64,000 nt of DNA from Robertkochia solimangrovi (GCF_007279655.1 NZ_QKWN01000010.1:1-64000); one strand, 5' to 3'. Positions 37,293-45,770 are shown, counted from the stretch's first letter. Program-made: numbers and translations. Notes: generated by a model from the letters alone, not told the origin.

Positions 37293-38018
37293 TTGAAAAA
37301 AACCTTTGAACATAACAACAAGCTTCTAAAAATCCTCTTGAGGGAGAATATTTATTTTATTATTGGTTTGATAATTATAACGCCTATTTATTATTATCTG
37401 AAAAAAGGAGAGCAATTTGTTTTGGACTTTTTGTTTGTCAAAATAATGTCTGTGATTTTCTTAATCTATAATATACCGAATTTCATTATTTATTTTAACT
37501 ATTACAAAGAAAATAAGAATACGCAAATTAAGATTGACACAAAAAACAACAGCATCGGAATTATCAAAAACGGAGTATCAAAACAATATGAAATAACGGA
37601 AATAAAATCTTCAATTTATCACTTAGGAATTTATTACAAAAATCGGATTGACAACGCAATGCGCTGGAAAATGATAAACTCTGACCTTGCATACTGGGAT
37701 TTGGAATTTAATAATGGAGACCGATATTATATTTCAAACTTAATTGTGGACTTTCTGCACGACGAACCAATTGTGGAGAATACAAAGTATAGATTTAGAA
37801 TGTTTCAATACATTAACAAATCCGACTCTAAAGAAGCTTTAACTTTAAAACAAGAATTGGAAAGGAAAAAAGAAAAAAGTCAAACGGAAAAGTTTGTGGA
37901 AAAATTTGAATCAAAATCTGAAAACGAATTGAATGAAATTTTGACAAACAAATCAAAATATCAGAAGGAAGCTGTGAAAGCAGCTGAAATAATATTAACA
38001 AATAAAAACGTTGGGTAA
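37293..38018 (+). CDS. Cassette 5: two-helix membrane protein of unknown function
   Basis: This 241-residue protein has two membrane helices (about 17-37 and 46-70) followed by a PH-like beta region (about 80-150) and a charged C-terminal coil (KKEKSQTEKFVEKFESKSEN). The start is TTG at 37293, three bases after the boundary core. The last codons run into the left core of site 5 (NKNVG then stop). Confidence 0.6.
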   Translation: MKKTFEHNNKLLKILLRENIYFIIGLIIITPIYYYLKKGEQFVLDFLFVKIMSVIFLIYNIPNFIIYFNYYKENKNTQIKIDTKNNSIGIIKNGVSKQYEITEIKSSIYHLGIYYKNRIDNAMRWKMINSDLAYWDLEFNNGDRYYISNLIVDFLHDEPIVENTKYRFRMFQYINKSDSKEALTLKQELERKKEKSQTEKFVEKFESKSENELNEILTNKSKYQKEAVKAAEIILTNKNVG

Positions 38019-38146
38019 CAACGTATAACCGCAATTACGGCGGATTCGACTACGTCCGAATCCACTCGGAATTGCTAACGTTCGTGCCAAACCGAAAATA
38101 AACGCATATTAACCCGTAACTGACAGTTATACGAGCCGTTAGCACC
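38010..38146 (+). repeat. attC-like site 5 (GTATAACCG type)
   Basis: 137 bp. GTTGGGTAAC ... GTTAGCACC. The outer stem GTATAACCG pairs with CGGTTATAC (one substitution here); an inner palindrome is GCGGATTCGACTACGTCCGAATCC. The same type recurs at 38949 and 49752. Confidence 0.85.
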
Positions 38147-38160
38147 AATACGAAAAAGCA

Positions 38161-38538
38161 ATGAACAAAGATAAAATTCAATTATATCTAAATAATTTTC
38201 GGAGATTTTTATCACCATATCTTCGAAAAGATATAAACTTCAGAACAGTAAGTTATCCTGCTGATGATGGTGCAATTGTAGAATTGAAATTTCAAAAAAC
38301 TTCGCCCGTAAAAGATGAATTCCGAAAAAATGAGAAATCTATAACGGACTCATTAAAAAGAATAAATCAACACGCATTTGGTGGAAATCTTGCTGGATTT
38401 AAATTTTCTGGAACTAATGTAATAATGGAGGAAGGTCGAATTATATTAATTAAAGATAATGATGAAAAGCAATGGGATTTGGAACAAGCTAAAAAAGATG
38501 TAGATAAATTAATTCACCCTCAAAGAGATAATTTATGA
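38161..38538 (+). CDS. Cassette 6, gene a: small soluble protein of unknown function
   Basis: A 125-residue hydrophilic protein without a signal peptide. Its stop overlaps the start of the next gene (ATGA), so the pair is translationally coupled and moves as one cassette. The ATG is 23 bases from the boundary. The family is not recognised. Confidence 0.6.
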   Translation: MNKDKIQLYLNNFRRFLSPYLRKDINFRTVSYPADDGAIVELKFQKTSPVKDEFRKNEKSITDSLKRINQHAFGGNLAGFKFSGTNVIMEEGRIILIKDNDEKQWDLEQAKKDVDKLIHPQRDNL

Positions 38539-38942
38539 GAATTGGAGATATTGAGGGAACACCAGAAGAAATAAAAGACCTTGTTGATAATCAAGGTTTG
38601 GACATTGGAAAATATTTAAAAGCAACACCAAGTATAAGTAACAAAAGGAATCACAACATTGGATTATTTATTTCAATTGCGATATTTCTGATATTAAATA
38701 TTTGCGTTTGGACTATTAATTTTTCTGATACTTATGAAAAAATAGCAATTGTAATCTTGTTAGCATTAATTTGTTTCATTACTATTTTAATACACCAAAG
38801 ACACGAAAATTTTATGATTAGTGGTTTAGTTATTCTTTTTTCAATAGTGATTATGAGTGTCTGTTTGGATTTTATAACACCTAAAGATGCATTAGAAAAA
38901 ATAGATAAAGAAAATCCTTTGAATAATAAAATTACGGAATAA
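38535..38942 (+). CDS. Cassette 6, gene b: small membrane protein
   Basis: This 135-residue protein has a short soluble N-terminus followed by three hydrophobic segments (about 42-63, 67-85, 90-112). It overlaps gene a by four bases; the pairing of a small soluble and a membrane protein suggests a two-component unit of unknown role. Confidence 0.6.
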   Translation: MRIGDIEGTPEEIKDLVDNQGLDIGKYLKATPSISNKRNHNIGLFISIAIFLILNICVWTINFSDTYEKIAIVILLALICFITILIHQRHENFMISGLVILFSIVIMSVCLDFITPKDALEKIDKENPLNNKITE

Positions 38943-38948
38943 GTACTG

Positions 38949-39084
38949 GTGCTAACAATGAATAACCGCAATTACGGCGGATTCGACTACATCCGAATCC
39001 ACTCGGAATTGCTAACGTCTATGCAAAACCGATAATTAACACATATTAACCCGTAACTGACGGTTATACGAGCCGTTGTAAAAC
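38949..39084 (+). repeat. attC-like site 6 (GTATAACCG type)
   Basis: 136 bp. GGTGCTAAC ... GTTGTAAAAC. The left core is exactly complementary to GTTAGCACC at 38138. Confidence 0.85.
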
Positions 39085-39122
39085 ATTTTGACGGACACCA
39101 AAGAATCTATTTAAAATTAGGA

Positions 39123-39320
39123 ATGAGGGGAATTTTAGCTGTTTTGGTTAGCGTACTTTTAGTTGGCATTCCGACTGGAATTATCTTTTATTTGTTTTCT
39201 TATAGCATAGTTGAACTCTTAGGAAAAGAAATTTATGCAATAGCAATTTTTGTGTTAGCATTTCTGATTTTAGTCTGGGATGTATATAAAAAAGTCCTGA
39301 AATTCTTTAAACGCTCATAA
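39123..39320 (+). CDS. Cassette 7, gene a: small membrane protein
   Basis: 65 residues, two membrane helices and a basic tail (KKVLKFFKRS). ATG start. It is followed 22 bp later by a second small membrane gene in the same cassette. No family recognised. Confidence 0.5.
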   Translation: MRGILAVLVSVLLVGIPTGIIFYLFSYSIVELLGKEIYAIAIFVLAFLILVWDVYKKVLKFFKRS

Positions 39321-39342
39321 CTCAATATCTAAAAAAAAGACA

Positions 39343-39636
39343 ATGCTAAAAAACAGCTTAAAAGTGATTTTGTTTTCATTTTTAGTTTTTTGCTCGACAT
39401 CATTTTTGACAGTTATAAATCATCTGACTTCACCAATAAATGAAACTATTGGATATAAATCTCTGGAAATTGGATTTCCATTCAAATATTACGAGGAATT
39501 TATGATTGACTGTCCTAACCCAAATTATGGATGGAATTTAAACTATCTGATTTTTGATATAATCCTGACTGTAATAATAGTCAGTGGAATTAAATATTTA
39601 ATAAATAAAAAAAACGTTTTACAACACCGGCTATAG
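39343..39636 (+). CDS. Cassette 7, gene b: small membrane protein ending inside attC
   Basis: 97 residues with an N-terminal hydrophobic segment, an extracytoplasmic stretch (about 30-65) and a second helix (about 67-85). The last residues NVLQHRL and the stop are encoded by the left end of site 7. Confidence 0.5.
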   Translation: MLKNSLKVILFSFLVFCSTSFLTVINHLTSPINETIGYKSLEIGFPFKYYEEFMIDCPNPNYGWNLNYLIFDIILTVIIVSGIKYLINKKNVLQHRL

Positions 39637-39752
39637 TTTATTGCTCGCTAAATGCTAAACCAAAAAATAGTAACTTTAACTTGGCTCGATTCCTACTCCG
39701 AAAAATCGCTGATTTTTCTCCGCAACGAAACCAAAGCCAAACCGTTGTACAC
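39616..39752 (+). repeat. attC-like site 7 (GGCTATAG type)
   Basis: 137 bp. GTTTTACAAC (complement of GTTGTAAAAC at 39075) ... GTTGTACAC. It includes the inner hairpin CCGAAAAATCGCTGATTTTTCTCCG; related bodies flank two IS insertions (45095 and 46988). Confidence 0.8.
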
Positions 39753-39774
39753 AAGCTAAAAACCGAAATCAAAA

Positions 39775-40188
39775 TTGATAAAAAAGATACTAATTGGAAT
39801 TTTATTACTCGGAATTATAACCATAATCGGATTTTTTATTTTTATGGCAAATTTTGAGATTTTCGATGCCCCAGTTGAAACGGAATTAAAAACTGAATGT
39901 GATTACGAAGGTTTGCGGAAAATTATAATGTCGGAATCTGGCGGAAATGCTGTTACAAGAACTTCAATTCATATTTCAGTAACCGATTGCAAATACGACA
40001 AGGAACCAAACGAAGAATTTATATTTGTTGTTGACGCTCCAAACATTAAACCAAAAGACGTAAGTTTCAGTTGGAAAACTTTTGATACAGTGACAATTCG
40101 ATATGATAAAAAATTGCGGATTTTTAAACAGGAATCGGAATCGAAAACTGTGAATCCAAAAATAATATTTGAATATATAACTAAATAA
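39775..40188 (+). CDS. Cassette 8: membrane-anchored small protein
   Basis: 137 residues, TTG start, one N-terminal membrane helix (about 4-25), then a soluble beta-rich domain. The stop lies eight bases before the recombination core. No family recognised. Confidence 0.55.
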   Translation: MIKKILIGILLLGIITIIGFFIFMANFEIFDAPVETELKTECDYEGLRKIIMSESGGNAVTRTSIHISVTDCKYDKEPNEEFIFVVDAPNIKPKDVSFSWKTFDTVTIRYDKKLRIFKQESESKTVNPKIIFEYITK

Positions 40189-40195
40189 AAAGCCA

Positions 40196-40344
40196 GTGTA
40201 CAACAACGCATCCTATGAAAAGCATTAGTCACTTTCTTCAAAGTTAATATTTTCTTACATTAGTCCGTGAATATAAATCGAGCCAAAAGTTAGTACAGTT
40301 CACGAACTGCTATGGCAACGGCTCATACACTAGGCGTTGTGCAT
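40196..40344 (+). repeat. attC-like site 8, hybrid with an IS left end
   Basis: The left core GTGTACAAC (complement of GTTGTACAC at 39744) and its 7-nt arm are followed by about 40 bases of the IS left end (40212-40252), which then switches into the right part of a GTATAAGCC-type site ending in GTTGTGCAT. Confidence 0.75.
40212..40252 (-). mobile_element. Solo left end of the IS1111-like element
   Basis: CCTATGAAAAGCATTAGTC and the following 20 bases match the left ends of the IS copies at 43682 and 60438. The rest of the element is absent and attC sequence resumes at TTCTTACATTAGTCC. Confidence 0.75.
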
Positions 40345-40350
40345 AATTAG

Positions 40351-40893
40351 ATGACCGAAAAACAAATAGAAAAAATAGTTGACTCTAATAAAGTTTTATC
40401 TGATGAACTTGATAAAAATAAATATTTTGGATTTTTTCCCGCTGTTTTAATAACTCTTGCATTTGGAATACCAAACTTGCCTTTCATTACTGATAATACG
40501 ACTTTAAATCCGACAGTTAAATGGATTGGACTGCTCTCAGGCTTACTGTTGATTTTGTTGACATTTCTAAGTTTTAATAAAGAGAAAGAAATAAAATCGG
40601 TAATAACTAATCTAGATAAAGAATCCAATAGGCAAATAATTGAGAAATATTTTTGTGACCAGAATATTTCATTGACTAAATATTCAAACTATTACTCAAC
40701 ATTACTACCGAGTTTATTCTATAAAAAGGGTTTGAAATTGATAATCATACCAATGAATAATAAAATTCTATTCAATTTAAGAACAATTGGTTTTGCAGTG
40801 GAGGGAGGAAGAATACCTTACTCAATCGGAAAACAAATACAACAAAATAAACTGACCGAAAAAATAAGAAACTATGCACAACAAGGAATATAA
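40351..40893 (+). CDS. Cassette 9: two-helix membrane protein ending in attC
   Basis: 180 residues with two central membrane helices (about 27-43 and 52-71), a cytosolic N-terminus and a soluble C-terminal half. The final residues YAQQGI are encoded by the core ATGCACAAC (40874-40882), exactly complementary to the cassette start GTTGTGCAT. The rest of this site is lost. Confidence 0.6.
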   Translation: MTEKQIEKIVDSNKVLSDELDKNKYFGFFPAVLITLAFGIPNLPFITDNTTLNPTVKWIGLLSGLLLILLTFLSFNKEKEIKSVITNLDKESNRQIIEKYFCDQNISLTKYSNYYSTLLPSLFYKKGLKLIIIPMNNKILFNLRTIGFAVEGGRIPYSIGKQIQQNKLTEKIRNYAQQGI

Positions 40894-40925
40894 AAAATTG
40901 CTACATTTAGTTTTACCAAATTTAG

Positions 40926-41186
40926 TTGCTTATTTGTTTGCTTACGTCTGATTATAAAAATATTGCGGAATCTGAAAATCCAACTGACAAAAAATACCAA
41001 GAAAAAATTAAAATCGGACTTTCAAGGTTTGCCTATGTTAATATGGAATTAGACACCGAAGACCAAGAAAGAGGTTGTACATACTTTAAAGAATTAATGG
41101 ACATTGTGGGACTGGAAAGTTCCAATGGACAACTGAATAAATTTATGTACAGTTTTGACCTGAACGAAATGACAAAAAAGAATTAA
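40926..41186 (+). pseudogene. Cassette 10 remnant: 5'-truncated gene
   Basis: An 86-codon frame directly after a stop, starting at TTG with no cassette boundary before it. The C-terminal part (FKELMDIVGLESSNGQLNKF) looks like real coding sequence. The missing right half of site 9 and the missing cassette head point to a deletion that fused cassettes 9 and 10. Confidence 0.45.
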
Positions 41187-41190
41187 TAAA

Positions 41191-41334
41191 ATGTCTACTA
41201 GAAAGAAGGGTCAGTTAACGACAGACACAGAATGGCGAAAACATTTACGTAAGATAGGAAAGCGATTTTTCTGGAAAGGTGAACGTTTAGCTGAAAAGAA
41301 GATGATTGATAAAGAAATAAAAGAAAGTAAATAA
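41191..41334 (+). CDS. Cassette 10: 47-aa basic protein
   Basis: MSTRKKGQLTTDTEWRKHLR... ending EIKESK. It is very basic, without hydrophobic segments, 4 bp after the previous frame and 8 bp before the next recombination core. The start ATG and length are plausible for a real small cassette gene; it may bind nucleic acid. Confidence 0.5.
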   Translation: MSTRKKGQLTTDTEWRKHLRKIGKRFFWKGERLAEKKMIDKEIKESK

Positions 41335-41342
41335 AAAAGCCA

Positions 41343-41491
41343 GTTGCCAACAAGCTGTATAAGCCATTGCCTGGCCGTTACTCCTATTTAAAAATTTTCT
41401 TACATTAGTCGGTGAATATAAATCGAGCCAAAAGTTAATGCAGTTCACGAACTGCTATGGCAACGGCTCATACACCGGAGCGTTGTAGCAC
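41343..41491 (+). repeat. attC-like site 10 (GTATAAGCC type)
   Basis: 149 bp. GTTGCCAAC ... GTTGTAGCAC. Its expected partner (a cassette head near GTTGGCAAC) is missing, consistent with the deletion upstream. Confidence 0.85.
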
Positions 41492-41500
41492 ATTTGAGAA

Positions 41501-42118
41501 ATGAAGAAACAGAATCCATATTTAACCTACATTCTGATAATTGGAATAGTTCTTTTAATGGCATTTATTGACAGAATTGAGTTCTTGAAACCATTAAAAA
41601 ATATTGTGTTTCTGATTTCGATTCCAATCATTATTTGGGATATAATAGAAAGACTAAAATATAGAAACGGAAAGAGGAAGAACATCTTAAGAATAAGAAC
41701 AAACAACGATGATTATAACCGAATTTTTCCTTTTATTTTCGGAACTATTTTAATTGTTGCCAGCTACTTTGGTCTGACAAAAATCGAATCTGAAAAAATC
41801 CTATTATACTCAATACTAATAACTGGAATATTATATTTAATAACAGGATTTCTGTTTGTGCCGACTGGAATAATTAAATACAAAAATGATAAATTGAGTT
41901 TTGCGAATGGAAACAATAAACACTCCATCGAAATTGACAAGATTGATAGTATTGAATTAAAATCTACCGACATAATAATTGCGGACAAAAGTCAAAAGAA
42001 ATATTATGTGAATTTTATGAACTTAGTTGAATCTGACTATCAAAAAATAACTGAGTTCTTAAAAGACAAAATCGGAAATAATATAGAAATAAAAAACGTG
42101 CTACAACATCGGCTATAG
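41501..42118 (+). CDS. Cassette 11: membrane protein with PH-like C-terminus
   Basis: 205 residues, four hydrophobic segments (about 8-22, 28-46, 74-88, 99-120), then a bacterial PH-like domain (IIKYKNDKLSFANGNNKHSI ... KITEFLKDKIGN). The tail NVLQHRL and the stop come from site 11. The C-terminal KITEFxKxKIGN motif is shared with cassette 13. Confidence 0.6.
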   Translation: MKKQNPYLTYILIIGIVLLMAFIDRIEFLKPLKNIVFLISIPIIIWDIIERLKYRNGKRKNILRIRTNNDDYNRIFPFIFGTILIVASYFGLTKIESEKILLYSILITGILYLITGFLFVPTGIIKYKNDKLSFANGNNKHSIEIDKIDSIELKSTDIIIADKSQKKYYVNFMNLVESDYQKITEFLKDKIGNNIEIKNVLQHRL

Positions 42119-42142
42119 TTCATGGCCGAGCTGTTACCTGTA
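42098..42142 (+). repeat. attC-like site 11 (shortened)
   Basis: 45 bp. GTGCTACAAC (complement of GTTGTAGCAC at 41482), GGCTATAGTTCATGGCC, then GTTACCTGT. It seems an internally deleted GGCTATAG-type site. Confidence 0.7.
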
Positions 42143-42148
42143 AATATG

Positions 42149-42775
42149 AAACCAACTTTAGAACTTCCTATTACACTACGTCCACCAGAATTGGATGAAG
42201 TTCCTATGAACTCTTCAGTTAAGGAACGATTGGAATTATGGAAAACAGCAAAAATTGTAGAAGGATTCAAAATTCTACCAAAAGGCAATAATCCCGAACA
42301 CGAGGAATTAGCATTTAATTTTTACGCAGAAATTAATATTGACAACTCAAGACTTTGGAGTTTAATTCTTGAATTGAGCAATGAAATGCCAGATGAAATT
42401 TCACTGATTTTTAATCATTCAGATTGTGAACCTGAATATGGAAAATACTCTGACAAAAATCAAACTCTCGAATTTCTCGCCAAATATGAGACTGAAATTA
42501 TTTCAGATACGTTTATCGATATTGGAATGATTTTTCACTCGGATTCTGAATTGATTGAAATTTTCGTTCCTGAATCCAAATACATAAAATTTTGGGGAGT
42601 TCACCAAGAATCATTTCTTAAATCAATGAATAAGTTTGACCTGAAAGAAATTGACGGAATTGAATTTGTGGATGAATATCCAAAAGTCAGAGAACCTTTA
42701 AGGTTGTTTAATGAAAATACAACTGACTCAAACGAACTGATTGAATTATTAAGAACAAATTTTAAAATAAAATAA
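42149..42775 (+). CDS. Cassette 12: soluble acidic protein of unknown function
   Basis: 208 residues, no signal peptide or membrane helix. The ATG at 42149 is preferred to one at 42122, which lies inside the recombination site. The central part (NNPEHEELAFNFYAEINIDN) resembles small immunity-type cytosolic proteins in style only; no family is claimed. Confidence 0.6.
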   Translation, partial: KPTLELPITLRPPELDEVPMNSSVKERLELWKTAKIVEGFKILPKGNNPEHEELAFNFYAEINIDNSRLWSLILELSNEMPDEISLIFNHSDCEPEYGKYSDKNQTLEFLAKYETEIISDTFIDIGMIFHSDSELIEIFVPESKYIKFWGVHQESFLKSMNKFDLKEIDGIEFVDEYPKVREPLRLFNENTTDSNELIELLRTNFKIK

Positions 42776-42777
42776 CT

Positions 42778-42846
42778 ACAGGTAATAACTAAGTCTTCAT
42801 GTGGTCATTACCGCCAAACATGAAGATCCCGATTTCTGTCGGGATT
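42778..42846 (+). repeat. attC-like site 12a, left part only
   Basis: ACAGGTAATAAC (partner of GTTACCTGT at 42133), then a TCTTCATGT...ACATGAAGA hairpin and a TCCCGA-TTTCTG-TCGGGA palindrome (42827-42844). The right core is missing, so cassette 12 is fused to a remnant. Confidence 0.6.
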
Positions 42847-42891
42847 GACTGAACCGGATTCTGGTATCATTCGATTACGTTTTGACTTTCT

Positions 42892-42990
42892 ATGGAGATT
42901 GCTTTGTGTTGGAGTGTTATTGTAATTGAATCTGACGAATGGTTTTATATTGACAAAAATGGAAATAAAATAAAAACGACACCACAATAA
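42892..42990 (+). pseudogene. Remnant of a cassette gene (C-terminus)
   Basis: An open frame of 32 residues ending DEWFYIDKNGNKIKTTPQ, just before a recombination site. It is probably the 3' end of a gene whose head was deleted together with the right half of site 12a. Confidence 0.45.
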
Positions 42991-43113
42991 AGCATATAAC
43001 TTATGGCGGGTAAACGGCTACCGGTAAGGTTTTCGCTCCTTAGCCAGTTTTGGTTCCCGTGGACTCGAAAACGCTTCGAAACCACCACAAGCCATATGAA
43101 AACCATTGTGCAC
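42979..43113 (+). repeat. attC-like site 12b (GCATATAACTTATGGCGG type)
   Basis: 135 bp. ACACCACAAT ... ATTGTGCAC, with arms ATATAACTTATGGCGG / CCACCACAAGCCATAT. The same type recurs at 52650. Confidence 0.7.
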
Positions 43114-43136
43114 AAGTTTGAAAACTGAACATATTA

Positions 43137-43688
43137 ATGAAATTTGAAATACCTTTTGACGAGCAGATTTTTAAAGAACAAATGAATTTGAATTTCAATA
43201 CTGCTTGGAATGACAATCTGAAAAAAAACAAAAAACAGTTGATTTGGGGAATTCCTATGATTTTATTAGGAGGACTAATCGTTTATGGAGAAAATTATCT
43301 TGGATTTCTATTTATTGCTATTGGACTTCAATACCTAATTAACTTCCTAAATTATAATTCTCATTACAAGAAAACTAAACAGAAACTTTCTGAATTAATT
43401 GAATCAGAAGTTGACGGACAAAAAAAAGCTAATGAAAATTGCATTTGGGAATTTAATGAAGACCATTTTAGATACAAAGACTATAGATTTGAAGGAAAAA
43501 TAAAGTGGGAATCTTTTCAGAAAACTAGAGTTGTTGAAAATAATTTATTCATGGATCTCAATGTTGGTTATCATTTATCCTACATACTTGGAGAAAAAGA
43601 AGTCGGAACAGAAGATTTTAAAAAAATAACTGAATTTGTAAAAAATAAAATCGGAAATAAAACCAGCGCACAACACCGGCTCCTATGA
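43137..43688 (+). CDS. Cassette 13: YcxB-like membrane protein
   Basis: 183 residues with two membrane helices (about 39-55 and 57-74) and a C-terminal YcxB-like beta domain (EDHFRYKDYRFEGKIKWESF). The last residues TSAQHRLL run through the recombination core, and the stop codon TGA is supplied by the first bases of the IS inserted at 43682. Confidence 0.65.
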   Translation: MKFEIPFDEQIFKEQMNLNFNTAWNDNLKKNKKQLIWGIPMILLGGLIVYGENYLGFLFIAIGLQYLINFLNYNSHYKKTKQKLSELIESEVDGQKKANENCIWEFNEDHFRYKDYRFEGKIKWESFQKTRVVENNLFMDLNVGYHLSYILGEKEVGTEDFKKITEFVKNKIGNKTSAQHRLL

Positions 43689-43981
43689 AAAGCATTAGTC
43701 GCTTTCTCCAAAGTTAATATTTAAATTTTCAACTACTTCATCATTTTGTTTTTAAGCGTGTTGATTTATGGATGAAGCTCTGATTCATCCATAAACCAAT
43801 ACTATATAAATTGCTCAGCATCCTATATGTGATCGCTCTTTTGAGTGTCACCGGCATCTGTATGATTATAAGTTATAATAAACCCATTTACTTGCTATAA
43901 GTATGTGATCGTTCCAGACGTCACCCACGGTGTTTTGTAATATGGGTTTTAAATACTTCTTTGTGAGCTTTGTTATTGATT
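43682..43981 (-). ncRNA. Candidate guide (bridge/seek) RNA region of IS copy A
   Basis: Non-coding 300 bp after the transposase. It contains the hairpins TTTATGGATGAA/TTCATCCATAAA (about 43766-43796) and AAACCCAT...ATGGGTTT (about 43885-43953). IS110-family recombinases use an RNA from a non-coding end to choose the target; the exact RNA ends cannot be read. Confidence 0.4.
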
Positions 43982-45037
43982 TTATTCTATTACTCCAATC
44001 TCATAAGGTGTTTCTGTTTTTATTACTGCCAGCGTTCGGCTTAATAACTTTCTGGCCACCTTTACAATAATACGCTTCACATTTTTGCCATAATGTTTCC
44101 GGTAATATGCTTGCATCACCGGATCGGTACGTATGGCCTGCCAGGATGCCTCTACGAAATAGGATCGCAGTAAGCGGTGGGCTCGTGGGGTCATCCCCAT
44201 CACTCTGTAGGTTTCTGCACTTTGATAAACTCCTGGAGCCAAGCCTACATATCCAGCCAAATGTTTGACGCTGGAAAACCTTCTTAAATCACCCAGCTCA
44301 CTTAGTATCCCACAGGCTACAATTCCTCCGATTCCCGGTATACTTTTCAATAAGTAATAATCCTTTTTAAAATGTTTTCGACAATAGGCCCGTAACTGAC
44401 AGCTAACCAATCGTAAATCCTCATCGACAAAACGAAAATAGCGCATGCGGCTTTCCAAACTTGCCTTTGCAATAGGATACTCAAATACCATTTCATCCAA
44501 CCATTTTCTATAATCATGACTCCAATGATCGTTGTCAAAATGTTCCGGGACCTTGATGCCGAAATACAATAACTGCATTTTGATATAGCTCTTAATCCGT
44601 ATGAAATCTTTCACTAAATCATTGCGTCGGCGAAATAAACTCCGCAGTGCCTCCCGGTGTGTATCAGGTACCTCAATACTCTCCAAACGGCCATCCTTTA
44701 GCTCTCGGCTTATAAGTTGAGCATCAATGCGATCCGTTTTGGTAAACCGCTCTTTGCCTTTGCGATGAATATCTGCCGGATTTACAACCAGGGAATTCCA
44801 TCCGAATGAGATAAAACTGCGATGTGCTGAATAACCACAACATCCGGCCTCATAGGCGGTACTGACTTCATGATCAGGAAAATGTTTTTTGACAAAAGTT
44901 CTTAATTGCAACGGATCCGGAGGCATACTAAAGGATTTACCAGCAAACAGATCTGTACTGCAATGAACTTTCCAGCTTCGTTTGTGTATGTCGATTCCAA
45001 TGAATAACTTGGCACTAGCAGTTTGTTGTGTTTCCAT
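43982..45037 (-). CDS. IS110-family (DEDD) transposase, copy A
   Basis: 351 residues. The N-terminal DEDD RuvC-like domain has D16 (FIGIDIHK), E63 (TAYEAGCCGY), and D102 and D105 (TDRIDAQ). The C-terminal Transposase_20 domain has KSIPGIGGIVACGILSELGD and the HLAGYVGLAPGVYQSAE segment holding the probable serine. It is intact and almost identical to the copy at 60738, so probably functional. It catalyses RNA-guided, seamless insertion. Confidence 0.93.
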   Translation of the reverse strand: METQQTASAKLFIGIDIHKRSWKVHCSTDLFAGKSFSMPPDPLQLRTFVKKHFPDHEVSTAYEAGCCGYSAHRSFISFGWNSLVVNPADIHRKGKERFTKTDRIDAQLISRELKDGRLESIEVPDTHREALRSLFRRRNDLVKDFIRIKSYIKMQLLYFGIKVPEHFDNDHWSHDYRKWLDEMVFEYPIAKASLESRMRYFRFVDEDLRLVSCQLRAYCRKHFKKDYYLLKSIPGIGGIVACGILSELGDLRRFSSVKHLAGYVGLAPGVYQSAETYRVMGMTPRAHRLLRSYFVEASWQAIRTDPVMQAYYRKHYGKNVKRIIVKVARKLLSRTLAVIKTETPYEIGVIE

Positions 45038-45224
45038 CTCTATAAGTTTTAGTGAACTTTAAAGATAACCGACAAGCTGCTTTTACATAGATGCTATAGC
45101 TCATTGCTGCTGAATTCCTAATCGGAATTCATTGCAATTTGCTATCTTTCGATTACGGCGGAAAATCATAGCTGATTTTCCGTAACGAACCATACACAAA
45201 ACCGTCAGCATCAATTAGGATTAA

Positions 45225-45683
45225 ATGAAAAGAATAATAGGATTAACTGTAATTGGAATATTCTTCGTTGCGTGTCTAATGGCACAAGATGGTTCAAATA
45301 TCAAATATTACGAGCCGATTAATCTTGATAGTTCATTTATTGGAAAATATTGTCACATTGATTTTGGAGAAGAATCTTTTGGAGGACGGATAATTGACAC
45401 TATTGAAATCAAAGTAAAAGGTCAAAAGATGAGATTCTATGAGCATAGAAAAGATAACGGATTCAATAATTGGTTCAATGAGCAATATTTGATTCGAATA
45501 GAAGATAAAAATCTGGTATCAACCCGACTTCAAAATTCACGAATTGACTGCTTAACAACCGACAAAATATATTTGACTAGTGTTCTGCGCTATTACGCCA
45601 ATGAATCACCAATTGACACGATAACGGTTTTTCAACATTGGTATGACCAAAAGAATATCTCAAAAGTGCTAATAAAGAATTAA
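45225..45683 (+). CDS. Cassette 14: exported protein of unknown function
   Basis: 152 residues with a signal peptide (MKRIIGLTVIGIFFVACLMAQ; a lipobox-like VAC is present but followed by LMAQ, so type I cleavage is more likely). The mature part is beta-rich. ATG start 21 bases after the boundary GTCAGCATC. Confidence 0.6.
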   Translation: MKRIIGLTVIGIFFVACLMAQDGSNIKYYEPINLDSSFIGKYCHIDFGEESFGGRIIDTIEIKVKGQKMRFYEHRKDNGFNNWFNEQYLIRIEDKNLVSTRLQNSRIDCLTTDKIYLTSVLRYYANESPIDTITVFQHWYDQKNISKVLIKN

Positions 45684-45685
45684 AA

Positions 45686-45757
45686 GATGCTAAAAATGTA
45701 TATGAAATAATAGCACCCTGCGGGATGTTCCACTTCATATACTCACCGTTACCCAAC
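45686..45757 (+). repeat. attC-like site 14 (short type)
   Basis: 72 bp. GATGCTAAA (partner of GTCAGCATC at 45204) ... GTTACCCAAC, with arms GTATATGAA / TTCATATAC and inner GCACCCTGCGGGATG. The left core lacks the usual final AAC. Confidence 0.7.
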
Positions 45758-45770
45758 ATTTGACAAAACA

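Larger units (their letters stand above)
43682..45094 (-). mobile_element. Full-length IS1111-like (IS110 family) element, copy A
   Basis: 1413 bp from CCTATGAAAAGC to ACATAGATGCT, with no evident target duplication. It carries one transposase on the minus strand, a short 5' end (about 57 bp) and a long 300-bp 3' non-coding end. A long 3' end is where IS1111-group elements encode their guide RNA. Confidence 0.85.
43666..45212 (+). repeat. attC-like site 13, interrupted by the IS
   Basis: Left part 43666-43681 (GCGCACAAC + ACCGGCT), right part 45095-45212 (ATAGCTCATTGC ... GTCAGCATC). Without the IS it would be a GGCTATAG-type site of about 134 bp. The IS sits 7 nt after AAC. Confidence 0.75.
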
